Assembly: GCA_900321335.1 (NCBI GenBank)
Contig: ONVR01000024.1
Location: forward strand, 1-9,069
Direction: 5' to 3'
DNA from: an uncultured Eubacteriales bacterium
Lineage (GTDB): Bacteria; Bacillota; Clostridia; Oscillospirales; Oscillospiraceae
DNA: 9,069 nucleotides
In this document: piece by piece, positions 1-7,531 of the stretch
Layout: each line of letters opens with the position of its first letter
Numbering within the stretch: position 1 is the stretch's first letter
Position numbers and translations under genes: made by a program
Notes under the pieces: generated by a model
The model's database searches: none
The model's input: the letters and a program-made list of their open reading frames with translations, nothing else
Told to the model about the DNA's origin: nothing

Positions 1-1781
<1,781 letters not shown>

Positions 1782-1857
1782 CGATCCATTGCCTTTCTTT
1801 CAGCATATGTCGGCCGGAAACGGGACACAACGCCCCTGTCTCCGCATAAATCCGTAT

Positions 1858-1886
1858 TTTATAGTATAACACAGAACCGGCCCCAA
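1858..1886 (-). promoter_or_regulatory. Candidate sigma-A-type promoter of secA
   Basis: On the minus strand, TTGGGG (1886-1881) is followed after 17 bases by TATAAA (1863-1858), about 77 bases before the secA start. The -10 matches 5 of 6 consensus bases but the -35 only the first three, so the call is moderate. An overlapping TATACT two to seven bases upstream could serve instead. Confidence 0.4.
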
Positions 1887-1901
1887 AAAAAGTATCATTT
1901 G

Positions 1902-1919
1902 CCGTTTTAACGGTTTTTT
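1902..1919 (+). other. Small terminator-like hairpin between the S24 repressor gene and secA
   Basis: CCGTT-TT-AACGG (1902-1913) is followed by six T residues on the plus strand, so the T-tract faces the wrong way for the minus-strand repressor gene. In the minus direction the nearest T-run starts about 10 bases after the stem. The stem is short and the 2-base loop would force partial opening. I see no convincing terminator for the repressor gene in the 154 bases before secA, so read-through into secA is possible. Confidence 0.25.
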
Positions 1920-1935
1920 CACATTTCCGGTTCGT

Positions 1936-2688
1936 TCAGAGGGTGGGCAGCGGGGGCCGCTTGGGCAGCAGCACCTTGCCGAAGCACAGCACCGTAATGC
2001 CGGAGCTGGCCGGGATCTCCACGTCCGCGTCGCTGCGCTCCCGGTTGAGGGAAAACAGATAGATGTTGCCCATGTGATCCTCCACGTACTGCTTACACTT
2101 CATGTCCCCGTTGACGAAAAACACGCCCACGTCCCCGTCGTCCAGGTCGTTGGTGCGCTTGACGTACACCCGGGAGCCGTCGAGAATGTAGGGCTCCATG
2201 CTGTCCCCGGCGATACGCACGGCGAAATCCGCCCCTCTGGGTACCGCTTTGTCCCGGGGCACCAGAACGTAGTCCTCCCCCTCCGCCGGGGAGGCGTACC
2301 CCGCAGCCGCCGGGGTGATATACTCCCGGATATACGTGATCGTTCCCGCCTCTTCTTCAGAGGCAGGCTCTGTCTCCAGCTGCAGCAGGCCGTCCGTCAC
2401 GTCCGTGACGATCTTCCGCCCCTGTTCCGACAGGGCGTTGAATTTTCGCACCAGTTCCTCCGCCTCCGGGCTCAGATAGCGGCCGTCCTCCCCGTCCCGG
2501 CACAGGTACTCCAAAGAGACCTGAAAATAGTCCGCCAGCTTTTTCACGTTGGAGAGCTTGATGTTTTCATACCCCTTGTCGTAAAACTCCACGATGGTCG
2601 TATAGGGGATGCCCGTCTGTCGGGACAGACCGCCGCGGGTGATGCCCCGTCTGGCCATGAGGACATCCAGTTTTTCCGTAAAATTCAT
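1936..2688 (-). CDS. XRE-family transcriptional repressor with S24 (LexA-like) self-cleavage domain
   Basis: A 250-residue cytoplasmic DNA-binding regulator. Residues 4-62 form an XRE/cro-type helix-turn-helix (ITRGGLSRQTGIPYTTIVEF, then the family-like KLADYFQVSLEYL). Residues about 135-245 form an S24 peptidase fold. The LexA/UmuD-style features are all present: an Ala-Gly cleavage site in AAAGYASP (A129-G130), nucleophile Ser163 in AGDSMEP, and general-base Lys199 in KCKQY, 36 residues after the serine (LexA has 37). The expected behaviour, from the family, is repression relieved by autoproteolysis, often RecA-stimulated. The trigger and targets here are not known. The ATG at 2688 is preferred over a TTG at 2712 because AAAGGAG sits 7 bases before it. 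The gene stands alone with its own promoter, and a palindrome over that promoter suggests autoregulation. It is not LexA itself: the DNA-binding domain is XRE-type rather than winged helix. No phage genes surround it. Confidence 0.93.
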   Translation of the reverse strand: MNFTEKLDVLMARRGITRGGLSRQTGIPYTTIVEFYDKGYENIKLSNVKKLADYFQVSLEYLCRDGEDGRYLSPEAEELVRKFNALSEQGRKIVTDVTDGLLQLETEPASEEEAGTITYIREYITPAAAGYASPAEGEDYVLVPRDKAVPRGADFAVRIAGDSMEPYILDGSRVYVKRTNDLDDGDVGVFFVNGDMKCKQYVEDHMGNIYLFSLNRERSDADVEIPASSGITVLCFGKVLLPKRPPLPTL

Positions 2689-2695
2689 CGTTTCG

Positions 2696-2702
2696 CTCCT
2701 TT
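2696..2702 (-). promoter_or_regulatory. Ribosome binding site fixing the start of the S24 repressor
   Basis: AAAGGAG on the minus strand lies 7 bases before the ATG at 2688. The alternative in-frame TTG at 2712 would place this site inside the coding region and has no comparable upstream site. Confidence 0.8.
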
Positions 2703-2752
2703 GCTTTTCCAAAGCGTCCGCTGTACGCTCCCCCGGTTTTTCTTTTTTCCCG

Positions 2753-2767
2753 ATGATATTGTATCAT
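2753..2767. promoter_or_regulatory. 15-bp palindrome over the -10 box, probable operator of the S24 repressor
   Basis: ATGATA-TTG-TATCAT is a perfect 6-bp inverted repeat with a 3-base centre. It covers the whole -10 element of the promoter that drives the adjacent XRE/S24 repressor. Dyad sites of this size overlapping their own promoter are typical of dimeric XRE repressors. That this protein binds here is inference from position and symmetry. Confidence 0.6.
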
Positions 2768-2786
2768 AGCCGACGCCTCTTGTAAA
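2758..2786 (-). promoter_or_regulatory. Sigma-A-type promoter of the S24 repressor gene
   Basis: On the minus strand, TTTACA (2786-2781, 5 of 6 consensus) is followed after exactly 17 bases by TACAAT (2763-2758, 5 of 6). The predicted transcript would start near 2751, leaving a leader of about 63 bases. It lies just past the terminator of the upstream LTA-synthase-like gene, which supports independent transcription. Confidence 0.75.
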
Positions 2787-2820
2787 GAGAAAACTACCCT
2801 CAGTCGTATTTTTGTTCGAT

Positions 2821-2851
2821 AAAATGAGCGCCGCGCTTCAAGCGCGGCGCT
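2821..2851 (-). terminator. Intrinsic terminator of the LTA-synthase-like gene
   Basis: Arms at 2827-2837 and 2841-2851 are a perfect 11-bp GC-rich inverted repeat (AGCGCCGCGCT / AGCGCGGCGCT) with a 3-base loop. On the minus strand it is followed by CATTTTATC. It begins 10 bases after the stop codon of the gene ending at 2862. The T-tract is short, but the stem is very stable. Confidence 0.85.
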
Positions 2852-2861
2852 GGGTACTGCT

Positions 2862-5051
2862 TTACGGTTTTATGCCGGCCAGACTATTCTCCAGAACACC
2901 CTCACCGGGCTGTCGCTCGTGCCCGAAAAGGATCTCGTAGTAATCCGTGTCCAGCACGTTTTTGGAAAACAGGATCTTATTGGCCACGGTATCCCGGACG
3001 GCGGCATAATACGCCTCGTCCACCAGGTCCTCGCAGCCTTCCCGCACCGTGTATTGCCCCGTCTGGGCGTTGTAGCGGGCCCGGTCGGTGATCCAGCTGT
3101 AGTCGCCCCACAGCACCAGAGGCGCTGTATCGGAGAGGGCATCCCGGCCCGCCAGCAGGCGGGAGTCGTAAGCCAGCCCCATCAGGTTGGATACGGTGGG
3201 CACGATGTCCAGGCTGTACACGGGATCGTCCACCACGATGGGCTCCTCCCCCTCCAGACAGCCGCTCCAGATCAGGAGTGCGCTGTGATCCCGGTCCCAG
3301 GGCGCGTCGCAGGAAAAGCCGTACAGGTCCTCCAGCGCGGAGCTGTATTCCTCGGAGGGCAGGGATTCCAGGCCATAGGGGTAGTGGTCCGTTCCAAGCA
3401 CGATCACGGTGTCCTCCGCGATCCCCGCCTCCTCCAGCCGGTCCAGCAGATAGGTCATGGCGCTCTCCAGCTCCAGATTGGCCGTCAGGTAGGCCTTGAC
3501 GCTCTCGGGGGCGTCCAGTTCCTCCACCTGCTGCTGGTGTTTCTGAGACATGGCGTTTCCCTTCCAGTTGTACTCGGCGTGGCCGCTGACGGTCATGTAG
3601 TAGATGCTGAAGGGCCGGCAGTCGATATAGTCGTCCACGGTGGCCTCCATGAGCTCCAAGTCGCTCTCGGGCCACTGCTCCGTGATTTTATCTTCCAGGC
3701 CGTTGCCCAGGCCGATATACCGCTCGTATCCCAGGTTCTCGTGGGTGAGGTCCCGGTCATAGTAGGTATAGGTGTGGGGGTGATAGGCCCGGCTGAAGTA
3801 GCCCAGGCGCCGGAGCTGGTTGCCCAGGGTGAAATACATGTTGTTTTCCGCACTCTCCAGCATACTGCTCACACCGTAGGTGGGCACCAGGCCCGTCAGG
3901 TTGGAGTATTCCCCGGTAGAGGTGCTGCCGCCCCAGGCGGGCTGGTAGTAGTCGGTAAAGCAGATCCCCTTCGTGTACATCCGGTAAAGCGTCGGCGTGA
4001 GTACCGGATCAATGACCTCCTTGCTGAATGCCTCCGCCGTGATGAAGATCAGATTTTTGCCGGAAAACAGGCCCGTGTATTCGTTCTGCCGGGACGGGGT
4101 CAGGGTGGCCACATAGCTGTGGGTGGCGGCGACCGTCGGATCCGTTTCCGTCTGGCTGAGGGCGGCAAAATCCAGCTCCAGGGCGTTATCCCCGTACTCC
4201 TTCGCCGCCTCCGGTTCCGGCTCCTGCGGCTGATTCGGCTCCGCCGGTCCGTCGGCCTTCGCCGTTGGTTCCTCGGTGGGCACTGGTTCCGGCTCTGTGG
4301 CGGGAAGACTTCCAGCCCCGGGACGCTGGGTCTCTGCCTGGGGTGCGGGGTCCGATACCCGGAAACTGCCGGAGGCGCCGTTGCCGAACAGAAGATACTC
4401 CAGATCCAGCCGCGTACCCGTGAGCAGGCCAAAGGCCGTGGTGGCGGTATTGAACTCATAGCTGGCTCCGTACCGGCTCCGGGCAACGGAATTGAGCGCA
4501 ACCGAACCCCGTCCGGCCAGGAAGAACGCCGCCGCCAGCACTGCCGCAATCGTCCTGCTCTTCCAGGTCTCCCCCGTCAGGGGCAGAAAACCGAAACGAT
4601 ACAGCAGGATCACCGCCGCAAGGGGCACGAACAGCAGGGGAAGCGCCCAGATCCGCTTTGCGATCTGGCCGATCATGGTACCGAAAAATCCGCCCACCAC
4701 GCCCTTGGCACCGGTGAGAACGGAGAGCGGCGACATGTAGTTTTTGAAAAAAGCCCTGCAGTAGAATTCCACGCCGAAAAACACGGTCACGATCCCCAGA
4801 AGCACGATCAGAACGACGAAGTTGACCCGCCGGGAGCGGGTCGCCGTGACCAGCAGGGAGATCACCCCCGCTGCCGCCGCCGAGAACAGAACAACGTACA
4901 GCAGGGTACCGGCCGCAAGGGTCCTGCCGCCGCCGAGAATCAGCAGCAGCTCCAGCCACAGCAGAGACAGCCACACCGTCACCGGCAGAGCCCATCTCCC
5001 GGCCTGCCCCGTTCCGTCCGTTTTGTGCAGTATTGCAGTCAGTTTCTTCAT
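2862..5051 (-). CDS. LTA synthase family protein (membrane-anchored phosphoglycerol transferase / sulfatase fold)
   Basis: A 729-residue integral membrane enzyme of the alkaline-phosphatase superfamily. LtaS-type enzymes move glycerol-phosphate from phosphatidylglycerol to a growing lipoteichoic acid chain outside the membrane. Five hydrophobic segments fit membrane helices at about 22-40, 47-70, 78-98, 134-152 and 167-183, as in LtaS. A Pro/Glu/Thr-rich linker (about 233-283) follows, then the extracellular catalytic domain. Visible catalytic and metal features: Glu340 in ITAEAF, nucleophile Thr377 in GGSTSTGEY, SGH (489-491), and Asp555-His556 in GTDHYPYG. The ATG at 5051 is the only good start, since an in-frame TGA lies 15 bases upstream; its ribosome site (GAGAAG) is weak. 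The gene has its own promoter and terminator, so it is monocistronic. The acceptor could be LTA or another phosphoglycerol-decorated polymer; the family assignment is firm but the exact substrate is not. Confidence 0.92.
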   Translation of the reverse strand: MKKLTAILHKTDGTGQAGRWALPVTVWLSLLWLELLLILGGGRTLAAGTLLYVVLFSAAAAGVISLLVTATRSRRVNFVVLIVLLGIVTVFFGVEFYCRAFFKNYMSPLSVLTGAKGVVGGFFGTMIGQIAKRIWALPLLFVPLAAVILLYRFGFLPLTGETWKSRTIAAVLAAAFFLAGRGSVALNSVARSRYGASYEFNTATTAFGLLTGTRLDLEYLLFGNGASGSFRVSDPAPQAETQRPGAGSLPATEPEPVPTEEPTAKADGPAEPNQPQEPEPEAAKEYGDNALELDFAALSQTETDPTVAATHSYVATLTPSRQNEYTGLFSGKNLIFITAEAFSKEVIDPVLTPTLYRMYTKGICFTDYYQPAWGGSTSTGEYSNLTGLVPTYGVSSMLESAENNMYFTLGNQLRRLGYFSRAYHPHTYTYYDRDLTHENLGYERYIGLGNGLEDKITEQWPESDLELMEATVDDYIDCRPFSIYYMTVSGHAEYNWKGNAMSQKHQQQVEELDAPESVKAYLTANLELESAMTYLLDRLEEAGIAEDTVIVLGTDHYPYGLESLPSEEYSSALEDLYGFSCDAPWDRDHSALLIWSGCLEGEEPIVVDDPVYSLDIVPTVSNLMGLAYDSRLLAGRDALSDTAPLVLWGDYSWITDRARYNAQTGQYTVREGCEDLVDEAYYAAVRDTVANKILFSKNVLDTDYYEILFGHERQPGEGVLENSLAGIKP

Positions 5052-5114
5052 AGGGCACGCTTCTCAATCCACTGGATTTCCCGACAGGCAAAGCTGACAG
5101 GATCGTCTTTTTTG

Positions 5115-5144
5115 ATTATATCACTTTTTGTCGATTTTTGTAGA
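5115..5144 (-). promoter_or_regulatory. Promoter of the LTA-synthase-like gene
   Basis: A perfect TATAAT (5120-5115, minus strand) is preceded after 18 bases by TCTACA (5144-5139, 4 of 6 consensus). The transcript would begin near 5108, about 57 bases before the ATG at 5051. It lies between the terminator of the upstream operon and this gene. Confidence 0.65.
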
Positions 5145-5185
5145 GACAGTTTGGAAAAAACAGGCTGTTTTTCTCCCGGCGGGCA

Positions 5186-5221
5186 AAAACCGCACGGCTT
5201 TCGGAAAGGCCGTGCGGTTTT
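5186..5221 (-). terminator. Intrinsic terminator of the transporter/dehydrogenase operon
   Basis: Arms AAAACCGCACGGC (5186-5198) and GCCGTGCGGTTTT (5209-5221) pair perfectly over 13 bp. On the minus strand the stem is followed by a T-run (TTTTTG). It lies 34 bases after the stop of the cytidylate-kinase-like gene. A and T tracts on both sides make it look functional in both directions, though no plus-strand gene ends here. Confidence 0.9.
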
Positions 5222-5255
5222 CATTGGTATGGTCCGGTTCAATCGTTCCGGGCTG

Positions 5256-5996
5256 TTATTCTCCGGCGGATTTCTGCCGGATGATATGGGCGATCAGATC
5301 CACGGAGCCGTCAAACCCCAGATAATCCGTGTTCAGGCACAGATCGTAGTTCTCCAGATCGTCCCAGGTCTGGTTGGTAAAGGCCTCATAGTAATAGGCC
5401 CGGCGACGGTTGGTCTCCTTGATGAGCTTGTTGACCTTCGCCTCGCTTTGGATCTGGTACTTGTTCATGATCCGCTCCCGGCAGGAGTCCAGACTGGCGC
5501 AGGTGAAGATCCGCAGCGCATCGGGTCTGCCCCGCAGGATATAGCTGGAGCAGCGTCCGAAGAAGATGGCGTTTCCCGTCTGGGCGATCCGCAGGATCTC
5601 CCGCTTCTGGGCCTCCCGGAGGCTATCGATGTCCTCCTTCTCCCGAATCGCCGGGATCCCCTCCCGGACGTTGATGGCAGTGGTATCCATGAACATGGCA
5701 AGCAGACCGGAGTGGCGGTTTTCCTGCTTTTTCACCTCATCCTGGCGGGCGATGGGCAGCACGTCCAGCTCCAGGGACAAGACGGCGTTTTTATAGGGGT
5801 CCTTGAGTTTGTTTTCAACGTCTCCGTCGTCTTCGTCGTAAAACGCCAGGGTCGCCTGCTTCAGATCCACGCCGGAATCCGCCACCGCTTTCTCGATCAG
5901 CTCCCCGTCGTAAACCGTGTAGCCCAGGCGCTCAGCCAGAGCGTAACCCATCTCGTTGCCGCCGGAGCCATAGAGTCCATTGATGGAAATCAGCAT
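5256..5996 (-). CDS. Cytidylate-kinase-like family protein
   Basis: A 246-residue soluble protein resembling the cytidylate-kinase-like family common in Clostridia, a P-loop NMP-kinase relative with no established substrate. Seen: an N-terminal ISINGLYGSGGNEMG loop (residues 4-17), where the usual Walker A Lys-Ser/Thr is Gly-Asn; the family signature GNAIFFGRCSSYIL (141-154); and a lid-like segment KETNRRRAYYYEAFTNQTW (193-211) leading to NYDLCLNTDYLG (216-227). Length is normal for the family. Start choice: AGGAGG (6009-6004) is 7 bases before the ATG at 5996 but only 1 base before the ATG at 6002, so the downstream ATG is preferred. It is the last gene of the operon, 67 bases after the SLC13 transporter and directly before the terminator. 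Whether it phosphorylates CMP, another small molecule, or nothing cannot be told from sequence. The family call is solid; the function is open. Confidence 0.87.
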   Translation of the reverse strand: MLISINGLYGSGGNEMGYALAERLGYTVYDGELIEKAVADSGVDLKQATLAFYDEDDGDVENKLKDPYKNAVLSLELDVLPIARQDEVKKQENRHSGLLAMFMDTTAINVREGIPAIREKEDIDSLREAQKREILRIAQTGNAIFFGRCSSYILRGRPDALRIFTCASLDSCRERIMNKYQIQSEAKVNKLIKETNRRRAYYYEAFTNQTWDDLENYDLCLNTDYLGFDGSVDLIAHIIRQKSAGE

Positions 5997-6003
5997 ATTC
6001 ATA

Positions 6004-6009
6004 CCTCCT
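6004..6009 (-). promoter_or_regulatory. Ribosome binding site deciding the start of the cytidylate-kinase-like gene
   Basis: AGGAGG on the minus strand is followed by two in-frame ATGs six bases apart. Only the second (5996) has normal spacing (7 bases). The first (6002) would start 1 base after the site. Confidence 0.75.
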
Positions 6010-6033
6010 CAATGCGAATTGTTTCCGCCCGCC

Positions 6034-6057
6034 GGACAGCGGCAGGCCTGGCTGTCC
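6034..6057 (-). other. Intercistronic hairpin between the SLC13 and kinase-like genes
   Basis: GGACAGC (6034-6040) and GCTGTCC (6051-6057) are a perfect 7-bp inverted repeat with a 10-base loop. It begins 6 bases after the transporter's stop codon. No T-run follows on the minus strand, so it is more likely an RNA 3'-end stabiliser or processing site than a terminator. Confidence 0.5.
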
Positions 6058-6063
6058 ATAACA

Positions 6064-7494
6064 TCAGAAACCAAACAGGTGGAACCAGGCCGGGAAGCCC
6101 ACGGCGATGATGAGGATCATCAGCAAAGTGGGTACCAGGCCGGCCTTGAACAGATCCATGGCGGAGTAGTAACCCGCGCCGTGGGTGTAAAGGTAGATGG
6201 GCTCGGTGTACAGCAGGGTGATGGTGGCGCCTGCCCAGAACACGGGGATCATAGCCAGGGCCAGAGTGTGCTCCGCCCCGACGATCTGGGCAATGCCGAT
6301 CATGATGGGCACGAAGATAGCTGCCACGGAGGGCGCCGTGGGGATCAGCACACGCAGGTAGCAGACCACGAAGCCCACGATGAGCATGACGGGGAAGATC
6401 CCCATGCCGCCAAGCCCCGCAAAGAACTTGTCGGCGATCCAGGTCATGGCGCCGGTGCTGTTGACGCAGCCCATGGTCACGGCAACGGAGCCCACCATCA
6501 TCAGCAGGTTCCAGTCGGCCTCACGGACGTAGGACTTCCAGTCCATCAGGTCGATGCCGGGCATGAACATCAGGAAGAAGGCACAGCCGGCCACCACGGT
6601 GGTGTTCAGCGCCGGCACCCAGGTGCCCGCAAACCACAGCAGGATCGTCAGCACGATGATGACGATGGCCTTTTTCTCCTTGCCCTCCATGGGACCGAGC
6701 TTTTCCTTCTCCTCGAAAACGGCCTGCTGCGCCTCAACGGGCATGGACTCGGGCTTGAAGATGGCGATCAGGGAGATGCACACCAGCAGGCACATGATCA
6801 GCGCAAAGGGCAGGCACATGACAAACCACTGCAGGAAGGAGACCTCAATACCGGCAGACTGCAGCAGGCTCTGGGCGATCAGGTTGCCCGGAGAGCCGGC
6901 CGGGGAGATAAAGCCGCCGTTGCCGCAGGCAAAGGGCAGGCCGATCATCAGGCATTTGCCCAGCTGAGACTGACCGGGCTTGAGGCCGGCGGACTTGAGG
7001 AACATGAAGATGATGCCGTAGAACATGATCAGCGTTCCGAAGTTGCTCAAGAAGCCGGACATGAGCGTTGCGATAAACAGGAAACCAAAAACAAGCACCT
7101 TGGGGTTGCCCTTGGAGACCTTGGTGATCCAGGCGGATATCCGCATGGGGATGGTGGTGTTGGACAGGGCGCCGGTAACACCGAAGCAGAAGAACACGAA
7201 GAAGAAGCTCGTACCGCCGAAGTCGGCGTAGACCTGTCCAAGGGTCGTAATGTCAAAATACGGCAGCAACACCATCAGCACCAGGCAGGACACCGCAAGG
7301 GGCGCCACCTGGCAGACGAACAGGACGATGGCGCCGAGAAACACGCCGATGGACGCCATGCCCGCCTCGGTCAGCCCCTCAAAAGGCGGCAGCAGGACGA
7401 ACAGGGCGATGAGCACCACAGCCACGATAAAGCCAATGATGCGTTTGGGGGCTACTTTGGGGGCTGTTGCGGTAGATTTGTTCTTTCTGTTCAT
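6064..7494 (-). CDS. SLC13/DASS-family anion (carboxylate or sulfate) transporter
   Basis: A 476-residue polytopic membrane protein of the divalent anion:sodium symporter type, which imports dicarboxylates, tricarboxylates or sulfate. About 11 hydrophobic segments are visible, starting near residue 19, with a charged cytoplasmic loop at 247-275 (KPESMPVEAQ to KEKK) between the two repeats. Family landmarks include the ISPAGSPGNLIA segment (196-207), the equivalent of the usual TPxGxPPN loop, and the mirrored re-entrant regions near 148-160 and 384-397. In both regions the family's Ser-Asn-Thr binding motif is altered: SNFGT at 150-154, and TAP at 386-388 before SVAAIFVPI. The substrate is therefore uncertain. 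The ATG at 7494 has AGGAGG 9 bases upstream. The gene sits 37 bases after the SDR gene and 67 before the kinase-like gene, in one probable operon. Other sodium/carboxylate families are less likely but not excluded. Confidence 0.88.
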   Translation of the reverse strand: MNRKNKSTATAPKVAPKRIIGFIVAVVLIALFVLLPPFEGLTEAGMASIGVFLGAIVLFVCQVAPLAVSCLVLMVLLPYFDITTLGQVYADFGGTSFFFVFFCFGVTGALSNTTIPMRISAWITKVSKGNPKVLVFGFLFIATLMSGFLSNFGTLIMFYGIIFMFLKSAGLKPGQSQLGKCLMIGLPFACGNGGFISPAGSPGNLIAQSLLQSAGIEVSFLQWFVMCLPFALIMCLLVCISLIAIFKPESMPVEAQQAVFEEKEKLGPMEGKEKKAIVIIVLTILLWFAGTWVPALNTTVVAGCAFFLMFMPGIDLMDWKSYVREADWNLLMMVGSVAVTMGCVNSTGAMTWIADKFFAGLGGMGIFPVMLIVGFVVCYLRVLIPTAPSVAAIFVPIMIGIAQIVGAEHTLALAMIPVFWAGATITLLYTEPIYLYTHGAGYYSAMDLFKAGLVPTLLMILIIAVGFPAWFHLFGF

Positions 7495-7495
7495 A

Positions 7496-7514
7496 GAATC
7501 AAGCCTCCTGATTC
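7496..7514 (-). promoter_or_regulatory. Hairpin holding the ribosome binding site of the SLC13 gene in its loop
   Basis: GAATCA (7496-7501) and TGATTC (7509-7514) form a perfect 6-bp stem whose 7-base loop contains most of the AGGAGG ribosome site. The stem ends 1 base before the ATG at 7494. It could modulate translation of the transporter relative to the dehydrogenase. The stem is AT-rich and would be only weakly stable. Confidence 0.4.
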
Positions 7515-7531
7515 AGTTTCCAGAGCCTCGT

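Noticed and set aside
1874..1933. Inverted repeat GAACCGG ... CCGGTTC, 46 bases apart, around the secA upstream region.
   Set aside because: A 7-bp match at this distance is likely by chance in a GC-rich region of this length, and no function is suggested.
2813..2820. GTTCGAT near the S24 repressor promoter as a Gram-positive LexA box.
   Set aside because: Only one half-site is present. There is no matching GAAC-N4-GTTC arrangement.
5113..5123. TGATTATATCA (TGAT/ATCA) around the -10 of the LTA-synthase-like gene as a second operator of the S24 repressor.
   Set aside because: The arms are only 4 bp, the spacing differs from the 15-bp palindrome, and the similarity is largely imposed by the TATAAT box itself.
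2919..6110. A 1063-codon stop-free frame on the plus strand.
   Set aside because: It lies opposite two well-identified minus-strand genes and runs through their promoter and terminator region. Its translation is low-complexity and matches no family I know. Long antisense frames are expected from GC-rich third codon positions.
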